Assembly: GCA_017959135.1 (NCBI GenBank)
Contig: JAGDBH010000370.1
Span: 1 to 23,641 of the forward strand
Origin: Succinivibrio sp.
Lineage (GTDB): Bacteria; Pseudomonadota; Gammaproteobacteria; Enterobacterales; Succinivibrionaceae
Direction of reading: 5' to 3'
DNA: 23,641 nt
This document shows, in pieces, positions 17,655 through 23,641 of this stretch (its first letter is position 1; every line of letters starts with the position of its first letter). The position numbers and the translations under genes are program-made. The notes under the pieces are model-generated. The model made no database searches and was not told where the DNA came from. It saw only the letters and a program-made list of their open reading frames with translations.

Positions 17655-18461
17655 ATGAGTGAAATTCTAGACGAAGATAGTCTGATAAAAGTAAACAACG
17701 TCTCCTTTTCATACGCCAGTAAGCAGATTTATAAGAATCTGTCACTTAATATTCCTAAAGGAAAAATTACAGCGATACTTGGTCCTTCAGGAACTGGCAA
17801 GACTACTATTTTAAGACTGATAGGTGCACAGCTTACTCCTGATGAAGGTACCATCGAATTTGATGGAATCAATGTTCATTCACTCAGAAGACAGGAGCTT
17901 TACGAACTCAGAAAAAGAATGAGCATGCTTTTCCAGAGTGGCGCTCTTTTCTCTGATATGAATGTTTTTGACAATGTGGCTTTTCCTGTCAGGGAACACA
18001 CCAAGCTTCCAGAGGAACTGATTCATGATGTTGTTCTGATGAATCTTGAAGCAGTAGGAATGAGAGCTGCTGCCTACCTGTATCCTTCAGAGCTTTCAGG
18101 AGGAATGGCCCGTCGTGCAGCCTTAGCCCGTTCAATTGCTCTTGATCCTGATTTAATCATGTATGATGAGCCTTTTGTCGGTCAGGATCCTATTACCAAG
18201 GGTGTTCTGGTTAAGCTTATTGCTGATATCAACAAGTCACTTGGAAAAACCTCCGTCGTGGTTACCCATGATGTTAAGGAGATTCTGGAAGTAGCTCACT
18301 ACGTATATATTCTTTCAGAGGGGACTGTTTTAGGAAGTGGAACTCCTCAGGAAATTGTAAATAGTAATGATCCAAGAGTTATTCAGTTTATTCAGGGCGA
18401 TTTTGATGGTCCTTATGCATTTAAACTAAAAGGCTCTCAGAACTATATCGAGGAGCTGTAA
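17655..18461 (+). CDS. mlaF: Phospholipid transport ATPase MlaF
   Basis: MlaF is the cytoplasmic ATPase of the MlaFEDB complex, which moves phospholipids between the inner membrane and periplasmic MlaC. The 268-residue protein has Walker [10 protein letters not shown] with K49, the signature [14 protein letters not shown], Walker [12 protein letters not shown] and the switch histidine in VVTHDVKE. The C-terminal tail [15 protein letters not shown]...YIEEL corresponds to the E. coli extension that reaches across to the partner MlaF and contacts MlaB. I use the ATG at 17655; a GTG two codons upstream is in frame. Its stop overlaps the mlaE start by one base (TAATG). Confidence 0.95.
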   Translation: MSEILDEDSLIKVNNVSFSYASKQIYKNLSLNIPKGKITAILGPSGTGKTTILRLIGAQLTPDEGTIEFDGINVHSLRRQELYELRKRMSMLFQSGALFSDMNVFDNVAFPVREHTKLPEELIHDVVLMNLEAVGMRAAAYLYPSELSGGMARRAALARSIALDPDLIMYDEPFVGQDPITKGVLVKLIADINKSLGKTSVVVTHDVKEILEVAHYVYILSEGTVLGSGTPQEIVNSNDPRVIQFIQGDFDGPYAFKLKGSQNYIEEL

Positions 18462-19234
18462 TGACAGAATTGCTAGGTGTTTTAGGAAGATATGCATTAA
18501 AGAAGATCTCTTCACTTGGAAGATCGACAATAATATTTCTTCATTCAATAATTGCGATACCTAATCTTAAGAAATCGTTTCCTTTACTGGTAAACCAGAT
18601 TTATTTTGTTGGCGTTCAGTCAATCATTATTATTCTGGTTTCAGGTCTGTTTATCGGAATGGTTTTAGGTCTTCAGGGATTCAATATTCTTAAGGATTTC
18701 ATGGCTACCGGTTCACTCGGTACGCTTGTGGCCCTATCTATCATAAGAGAGCTTGGTCCTGTGGTTACTGCTCTTTTATATGCCGGACGAGCAGGTTCTG
18801 CACTGACAGCTGAAATCGGTCAGTTAAAGGCATCCGAGCAGCTTTCAGCTATGGAAATGATGGCAGTTGATCCTTTAAGACGTATCATTGCTCCAAGATT
18901 CTGGGCCGGTCTTATCAGTATGCCAATCCTTTCACTGCTGTTCTGTCTGATCGGTATTTACGGCGGAAAGCTTGTCGGTGTTGACTGGCTGGGTATTGAT
19001 GACGGTATTTTCTGGTCAGGTATGCAGGCCAGTGTTGATGTTATGGAAGATTTAGGTCCGATGGTTATCAAAGCTGCAGTATTCGGTTTTGTATGTACCT
19101 GGATTGCTCTTTTCAACGGTTATGACTGCCGCCCTACTTCAGAAGGTATTAGTAGAGCAACAACAGCAACAGTGGTTCAGTCATCTTTAGCAGTTTTAGG
19201 TCTGGATTTCATTCTCACAGCCTTAATGTTCTAA
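18461..19234 (+). CDS. mlaE: Phospholipid transport permease MlaE
   Basis: MlaE is the membrane permease of the Mla ABC transporter. The 257-residue protein has several hydrophobic segments, first a shallow N-terminal one and then [24 protein letters not shown], a long helix near residues 48-70. The family signature around [25 protein letters not shown] is intact, as is the C-terminal [24 protein letters not shown]. Its ATG shares a base with the mlaF stop, so translation is probably coupled. Length is close to that of the E. coli protein (260). Confidence 0.96.
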   Translation: MTELLGVLGRYALKKISSLGRSTIIFLHSIIAIPNLKKSFPLLVNQIYFVGVQSIIIILVSGLFIGMVLGLQGFNILKDFMATGSLGTLVALSIIRELGPVVTALLYAGRAGSALTAEIGQLKASEQLSAMEMMAVDPLRRIIAPRFWAGLISMPILSLLFCLIGIYGGKLVGVDWLGIDDGIFWSGMQASVDVMEDLGPMVIKAAVFGFVCTWIALFNGYDCRPTSEGISRATTATVVQSSLAVLGLDFILTALMF

Positions 19235-19250
19235 TAGGGAATAGATAACA

Positions 19251-19778
19251 ATGAAGTATTTAAAAACAGAAATCATGGTTGGCATTTTTATGCTGTTAGG
19301 CATTATCGCTGCCTGTGTTCTTGCACTGCAGGTTGCAGGTCTGGTATTAAATTCCAAAGCAGAACTTTATACTGTTTATGCCAAATTTGAGAATATCGGT
19401 TCTCTTAGATTAAGAGCTCCTGTCAGAATCGGTGGTGTTGCTATCGGTAGAGTAACCGCCATTAATCTTGATGGCGAGTCACTGACTCCTGTGGTTAGTA
19501 TCGGTATTGAGAAAAAATTTGATAAAATCTCAAGTGAGTCAAAAGCCAGCATTCAGACTTCAGGCATCATCGGTGAGCAGTATATTGCCATCACTCCAGG
19601 TTTTTATGACGAGGATCTGGGAACAACCTATCTGAAGAACGGTGATTTCATTGCAGATACAGGTTCTGCTGTAATTCTTGAGGATTTAATTTCAAAGTTT
19701 GTTTTTAATTCTTCGCAGGATTCTTCAAAAGCCGATGAATCAGCAAAGAGTTCAGATACAGAATCAACCAAAGAATAG
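19251..19778 (+). CDS. mlaD: MCE-domain lipid transport protein MlaD
   Basis: MlaD forms a hexameric ring in the periplasm above MlaE and passes lipids through a central pore. The 175-residue protein has a single N-terminal transmembrane helix (MVGIFMLLGIIAACVLALQVAGL) and then an MCE domain with YAKFENIGSLRLRAPVRIGGVAIGRV. A hydrophobic helical stretch near residues 140-155 (ILEDLISKFVF) matches the pore-forming region. The C-terminal tail is Ser/Asp/Lys-rich and probably disordered. The mlaC start lies 12 bases downstream. Confidence 0.94.
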   Translation: MKYLKTEIMVGIFMLLGIIAACVLALQVAGLVLNSKAELYTVYAKFENIGSLRLRAPVRIGGVAIGRVTAINLDGESLTPVVSIGIEKKFDKISSESKASIQTSGIIGEQYIAITPGFYDEDLGTTYLKNGDFIADTGSAVILEDLISKFVFNSSQDSSKADESAKSSDTESTKE

Positions 19779-19790
19779 GATGACTTGTTT

Positions 19791-20402
19791 ATGAAAAAGA
19801 TCATTGCATTAATTTCAGCCTTTTTTGTTCTAATGTTCAGTTTCACTGCTCAGGCTAAATATGACATGAGCAATCCTTATAAACTGGCTAATGAAGTAGC
19901 TGTTAATACAATCAGCGAGATTAAGGCCAACAAGGACAAGCTTTCAGATAATTCTGTTGCAGAGAAGATTATTCAGGAACAGCTGCTTCCTTATATCGAC
20001 ATTAAGTATGCTGCCTATAAGGTTATGGGCACCTCTCTAAAGAGTCTCTCCAAGGAAGACAGAGAGAAGTTTACTGCTGCTTTTGAGAAATACATGAAGC
20101 AGAACTTCGTTTCTGTATTATCAAAGTATACCAATCAGGAAATTGTTCCTTCAGAGGTTAAGGATGTTCCTGACAGTGAATCTCTGGTTTCAGTTAAGAT
20201 GATAATCCGCGAGAGCGGCAAGCAGGATCTTGAGCTGGTTCTGAAATTACGTAAGAATACAAAGACTGGCGAGTGGAAGGCCTTTGACCTGATTGGTGAG
20301 AATATTTCTATGCTTGATGCAAAGGTATCAGAGATTTCACCAATTATTAAATCTCAGGGCGTAGATGCTGCAATTGCTAAACTGAATTCTATGGATAAAT
20401 AA
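19791..20402 (+). CDS. mlaC: Periplasmic phospholipid-binding protein MlaC
   Basis: MlaC is the soluble carrier that shuttles phospholipids between MlaFEDB and the outer-membrane MlaA complex. The 203-residue precursor opens with a signal peptide (MKKIIALISAFFVLMFSFTAQA), with cleavage likely after AQA. The mature part is a Tol-Tol-Ttg2-type fold, with YIDIKYAAYKVMGTSLKSLSKEDREKFTAAFEKYM and the strand pair EWKAFDLIGENISML. The start is the ATG at 19791, with AGGA ten bases upstream; the in-frame TTG at 19785 is less likely. Confidence 0.93.
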   Translation: MKKIIALISAFFVLMFSFTAQAKYDMSNPYKLANEVAVNTISEIKANKDKLSDNSVAEKIIQEQLLPYIDIKYAAYKVMGTSLKSLSKEDREKFTAAFEKYMKQNFVSVLSKYTNQEIVPSEVKDVPDSESLVSVKMIIRESGKQDLELVLKLRKNTKTGEWKAFDLIGENISMLDAKVSEISPIIKSQGVDAAIAKLNSMDK

Positions 20403-20425
20403 CCAGCTTTGTTTTGGTGTTTGAA

Positions 20426-20674
20426 ATGGATAATTTGACTGAATTAACTTTTGCAACTGTTCCTCTTCTGTGGAAACAGCGTGCGTCAATTTTTAAAGAT
20501 TCAGTATTTGATATGCAGAATATCAAAAAGATTGATGCGGCCGGAGCTGCCTATCTTGTGCAGTGGGCCAAGTCACGTGAAGATAAAAAGATTAAATTAC
20601 TTAATGTTTCAAAAACCGCAGTAAATTTGATCACAACTTATAGACTTAATGAGATTTTTGAAATAGAGAATTAA
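20426..20674 (+). CDS. mlaB: STAS-domain protein MlaB
   Basis: MlaB is the small cytoplasmic STAS protein that binds MlaF and stabilises the Mla ATPase. I call the ATG at 20426 (82 residues), with GGTG six bases upstream; in-frame GTG (20417) and TTG (20414) starts would add three or four residues. The fold is seen as short beta strands (FDMQNIKKID, KIKLLNV) alternating with helices. At the STAS loop, E. coli MlaB reads DTGG, with T52 needed for function. This protein reads DAAG with alanine at residue 38. Identification rests on position after mlaC and on this loop, since STAS proteins are weakly conserved. Confidence 0.82.
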   Translation: MDNLTELTFATVPLLWKQRASIFKDSVFDMQNIKKIDAAGAAYLVQWAKSREDKKIKLLNVSKTAVNLITTYRLNEIFEIEN

Positions 20675-20677
20675 CTT

Positions 20678-21241
20678 ATGGCAGAACAGAAACATTTTGA
20701 AGGATTCGATTCCGCTCCAGAAGAAGAGAGCCGCAGTGCCCATAAAAGAGAGGCTCAGGCTATCAGAAAGCTTGTGGAGAAGATTGCCGATTTAGGTGAT
20801 CAGAGCTTTAAATCCCTGGTTATTCCACAGGATGTTAAGGATGCTCTGATTATTGCCAGAAAACTAAAGCCTAAGTCAGATGAAAGACGCAGACAGCTTC
20901 AGTATGTTGCTAAACTTCAGAGAGCTTATGATGATTCAGATCTGGAGCAGCAGGTTAATATGCTTGGTGCCTCTTCAAAGGTAGATCCTAATGCTCTAAA
21001 GCTTGAGAAACTAAGAGAAAAACTGATCAGCGGCGGTATAGAGGTGGTTAATGCCTTATGTAATCTTGCTGCCGAGATCGATAGAAATAAGCTTAGAAAT
21101 CTGGTTAAAAAGGCAAAGGAAGAAGCAGCTAAAATCGAATCTGAGGAAGTTGCAAAGCCTAATTCTAGAGCTTTATTCAAGTATGTAAAGACTGAACTTG
21201 CTAAGGCAAAGGTTCAGATACCAGACGAATTAATCAAATAA
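20678..21241 (+). CDS. darP: Ribosome biogenesis factor DarP (YjgA, DUF615)
   Basis: DarP/YjgA is a small basic and acidic helical protein associated with late 50S ribosomal subunit precursors. The 187-residue sequence has the family hallmarks: the SRSAHKREAQAIRKLVEKIADLG segment, LVIPQDVKDALIIARKL, then KSDERRRQLQYVAKLQR, and a coiled-coil-rich C-terminal half ending FKYVKTELAKAKVQIPDELIK. It starts three bases after mlaB and is probably co-transcribed. In E. coli mlaB is followed by ibaG and murA instead. The ribosome binding site is weak. Confidence 0.92.
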   Translation: MAEQKHFEGFDSAPEEESRSAHKREAQAIRKLVEKIADLGDQSFKSLVIPQDVKDALIIARKLKPKSDERRRQLQYVAKLQRAYDDSDLEQQVNMLGASSKVDPNALKLEKLREKLISGGIEVVNALCNLAAEIDRNKLRNLVKKAKEEAAKIESEEVAKPNSRALFKYVKTELAKAKVQIPDELIK

Positions 21242-21252
21242 TCCAGAATCCG

Positions 21253-21278
21253 ACGTCTTTGCCTTATGGTAGGGACGT
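21253..21278 (+). terminator. Hairpin after darP
   Basis: An 11-base arm (21253-21263) pairs with 21268-21278 around TTAT, using three G-T wobbles that work only in the plus-strand RNA. TTAGATTT follows. It likely ends the mla-darP message and overlaps the stop codon of the convergent gene. Confidence 0.6.
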
Positions 21279-21658
21279 TAGATTTCCATAGGTGATTCTA
21301 CAGAAAAATCCTTATCTGAAATCGGCATGAATCCAATCAGTACATTTGGCTGATCCTTGAATGCTGGAACCCATTTCTCATTCCAGACCTGTCTGGTTAC
21401 AAACTGTGGTTTGAAGCTATCCATACCGTTGTTCTTTGCATATCCTGCAGCAAGTTCCTCGTGTGACCATACTGGAAGGATACTGTACAGATTATGCTCG
21501 TCGTCTTCCTCTGTATCCTCTAGGATCAATGGACCATCGTTATCTGCAAGAATATAGAAACCGTCGGCTTCCTTGGCAACTCTCATAAACATTGCCTGTC
21601 TGTATTCAGCATTTAGAGCCTGGATTGCTTCATATTCTTTTTCTGTAAGTTGTGCCAT
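21278..21658 (-). CDS. DUF2750-like protein, function unknown
   Basis: This 126-residue acidic soluble protein has no signal peptide or membrane segment. A pattern of FYILADNDGPLILEDTEEDD, then YSILPVWSHEELAAGYAKNNG, and later QPNVLIGFMP resembles the DUF2750 family, and loosely the SseB N-terminal fold. I judge this from pattern alone. GGAG overlaps the uvrA stop and lies six bases before the ATG, so it is translationally close to uvrA, from which it is separated by eight bases. That is a hint of, not evidence for, a DNA repair link. It is convergent with darP. Confidence 0.7.
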   Translation of the reverse strand: MAQLTEKEYEAIQALNAEYRQAMFMRVAKEADGFYILADNDGPLILEDTEEDDEHNLYSILPVWSHEELAAGYAKNNGMDSFKPQFVTRQVWNEKWVPAFKDQPNVLIGFMPISDKDFSVESPMEI

Positions 21659-21666
21659 ATAGTCTC

Positions 21667-23641
21667 CTAATAGCCTCTCTCAAGTATTGGTTTTAAAAAT
21701 TGACCAGTGAATGATTCCTTGCATTCACAAACATCTTCAGGTGTTCCACAGACGATTATATTTCCGCCGTTTCTTCCACCTTCAGGTCCTAGGTCGATAA
21801 GATAATCTGCAGATTTGATTACGTCAAGGTTATGTTCAATAACAATTACAGTATTACCCTGATCTCTCAGTCTGGTCAGTACTTCTAACAGTAGCTTAAC
21901 ATCTTCAAAATGAAGACCTGTGGTTGGCTCATCAAGAATATAAAGAGTCTTTCCGGTTGCTTTCTTTGAAAGTTCCTTTGAAAGCTTGATTCTCTGAGCC
22001 TCTCCTCCGGAGAAGGTTGTTGCAGCCTGACCTAAGGTAATATAGGAAAGACCGACATCCATCAGTGTCTGTAATTTTGAAGCTATGGATGGAACTGCTC
22101 CGAAAAACTCCAGTGCCTGTTCTATATTCATTTCAAGAACATCTGAGATAGTCTTTCCCTTGTATAGAACCTCAAGAGTTTCTCTGTTATATCTCTTACC
22201 GTCACCCTCTTCGCATTTAACATAAACATCAGGCATGAAGTTCATAGAAACCTTGATGGTTCCATCACCCTGACAGGCCTCACATCTGCATCCCTTTAAA
22301 TTAAAGGAGAATCTTCCTGCGTTGTAGCCTCTTGCTCTTGCCTCTGGAGTTTTAGCAAAAAGATCACGGATATCAGAGAACAGTCCTACATAGGTAGCTG
22401 GATTTGAGCGCGGTGTTCTTCCGATAGGACTCTGATCGATACAGATGATCTTGTCAAAGTTTTCAAGACCTTCGATCTCTCTGTATGGAGCAGGATCATC
22501 ATTTGCGGTAACACCGTTTAGTTCTCTCTCTGCGACTCTTACAAGAGTATCGTTAACCAGAGTTGATTTTCCTGAGCCTGAAACACCGGTTACAACCACA
22601 AAGCATCCGACAGGGAAGGACACGTCAATATTTTTAAGATTATTGCCGGTGCATCCCTTGAGAGTCAGCATCTTTGATTTCTTTGCCTTGATTCTCTTTT
22701 TAGGAATCTCAATACGTCTTGTGCCGGATAGATATTTTCCTGTTAGAGACTGCTCGCTCTTTTCAATATCATCAACAGTACCCTGAGCGATAACTTCACC
22801 GCCATTGATTCCTGCCGCAGGTCCAATATCAATAATCTGATCCGCTGCTCTCATGGTGTCTTCATCATGTTCCACCACAATAACAGTATTACCGATATCT
22901 CGAAGATTCTTCAGAGCGCTTAAAAGTTTGGCATTATCTCTCTGATGCAGACCGATACTTGGTTCATCAAGTACATACATAACACCTGTCAGACCAGCTC
23001 CAATCTGACTTGCAAGTCTGATTCGCTGTGCCTCACCGCCTGAAAGAGTTTCTGCTGAACGGGAAAGAGTCAGGTAGCCTAATCCAACGTTGATCAGGAA
23101 GCCTAGTCTTGCTCTGATTTCCTTTAAAACTCTTGAAGCGATGTTTTTTTCCTGTTCTGTCAGCTGGATATCTGAAAAGAACTGGTAGCACTCCTGTATT
23201 GAGTAGTTATTAATCTCAGGGAGTGATTTATTGTTTACAAAAACATTGCAGTATTCTTTTTTGAGTCTTGCTCCGTGACAGTCTGGGCAAGGAAGAGGTC
23301 TCATCAGCTTTGAGATATAGACTCTTACATACTCTGATTCTGTTTCACGGGATCTTCTTTCATAATTTGGAATCACTCCTTCGAAAGGTTCAATACTGGT
23401 CTGTGATTTTTTACCGCCAGAGTAGACAAGCTTCATTGGAATAGCTGTCTTTCCTGTGCCATACATGATAACGTCTACTTCTTTCTGTGTAAGCTCATTA
23501 AATGGCTTCTGCAGATCAATATCATAGTAATCGGCTACAGCTTCAATAGCCTTGAAATAGAAAGGATTTCTTCTATCCCATCCAAGGATAGCTCCATCAT
23601 AGATGGATTTTGTTTTGTCTGGAACAATCTTATCGATATCC
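21667..23641 (-). CDS. uvrA: Excinuclease ABC subunit A, 5' end outside window
   Basis: UvrA is the damage-recognition ATPase of nucleotide excision repair. The frame runs from the window edge ([11 protein letters not shown]...) for 657 residues to TAG at 21667-21669; about 285 N-terminal residues, including the first Walker A, are missing. Visible are the first signature (TLSGGEAQR) with [15 protein letters not shown], the second Walker [25 protein letters not shown], the second signature (TFSGGEAQR) and [15 protein letters not shown]. The C-terminal zinc finger is odd: the first CxxC pair is present (CEAC), but the second reads [10 protein letters not shown], where E. coli has CDQC-KGKRYN. 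Gly thus replaces the fourth cysteine, and an extra cysteine (KGCRCEAC) precedes the first pair. Confidence 0.97.
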   Translation of the reverse strand, partial: DIDKIVPDKTKSIYDGAILGWDRRNPFYFKAIEAVADYYDIDLQKPFNELTQKEVDVIMYGTGKTAIPMKLVYSGGKKSQTSIEPFEGVIPNYERRSRETESEYVRVYISKLMRPLPCPDCHGARLKKEYCNVFVNNKSLPEINNYSIQECYQFFSDIQLTEQEKNIASRVLKEIRARLGFLINVGLGYLTLSRSAETLSGGEAQRIRLASQIGAGLTGVMYVLDEPSIGLHQRDNAKLLSALKNLRDIGNTVIVVEHDEDTMRAADQIIDIGPAAGINGGEVIAQGTVDDIEKSEQSLTGKYLSGTRRIEIPKKRIKAKKSKMLTLKGCTGNNLKNIDVSFPVGCFVVVTGVSGSGKSTLVNDTLVRVAERELNGVTANDDPAPYREIEGLENFDKIICIDQSPIGRTPRSNPATYVGLFSDIRDLFAKTPEARARGYNAGRFSFNLKGCRCEACQGDGTIKVSMNFMPDVYVKCEEGDGKRYNRETLEVLYKGKTISDVLEMNIEQALEFFGAVPSIASKLQTLMDVGLSYITLGQAATTFSGGEAQRIKLSKELSKKATGKTLYILDEPTTGLHFEDVKLLLEVLTRLRDQGNTVIVIEHNLDVIKSADYLIDLGPEGGRNGGNIIVCGTPEDVCECKESFTGQFLKPILERGY

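Overview
The window is a compact stretch of chromosome from a gammaproteobacterium. It is moderately AT-rich, and coding sequence fills almost all of it. Gene content and order fit this class: rsmD divergent from ftsY with rpoH next to it, the kdsC-lptC-lptA-lptB-rpoN-hpf-ptsN-rapZ block, a divergent mlaFEDCB operon, a short HPF, and LptA/LptC plus Kdo metabolism, which mean a Gram-negative outer membrane. The AT-rich composition, the heavy use of AGA arginine codons outside the ATP synthase genes, and an oxygen-labile iron-sulfur serine deaminase beside a serine transporter suggest an anaerobic gut lineage such as Succinivibrionaceae. That placement is inference. I see no IS element, phage gene, CRISPR array, tRNA or rRNA.

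Layout. 1-5139 (+) holds the 3' part of the ATP synthase operon: atpF (partial), atpH, atpA, atpG, atpD, atpC, closed by a strong terminator. 5495-8235 (+) is a serine-use pair, sdaC then sdaA, preceded by a structured leader and with a hairpin between the genes. 8285-8851 (-) is rsmD, convergent with sdaA. 8981-11290 (+) is ftsY then rpoH, without the ftsE and ftsX that separate them in E. coli. 11324-17309 (-) is a long unit transcribed kdsC, lptC, lptA, lptB, rpoN, hpf, ptsN, rapZ, with a good terminator between hpf and ptsN. 17655-20674 (+) is mlaFEDCB, followed by darP at 20678-21241. 21278-23641 (-) is the 3' two thirds of uvrA followed by a small DUF2750-like gene.

How the genes work together. 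The F1 genes encode the catalytic head of ATP synthase. SdaC imports serine with protons and SdaA deaminates it to pyruvate and ammonia. KdsC finishes Kdo synthesis, LptA/B/C move LPS to the outer membrane, and the divergent Mla genes move phospholipids between the membranes, so the 17.3-17.65 kb region is a divergent envelope control point. RpoN, HPF, PtsN and RapZ form the usual nitrogen/stress/PTS-Ntr cluster. FtsY is the SRP receptor and RpoH the heat-shock sigma factor.

I found no wholly new system. The most unusual points are specific departures in conserved proteins and loci: a UvrA C-terminal zinc finger lacking its fourth cysteine, loss of ftsEX from between ftsY and rpoH, a MlaB whose key STAS threonine is alanine, a RapZ with phenylalanine inside its conserved C-terminal GCTGG-x-HRSV motif, and structured leaders before sdaC and kdsC.
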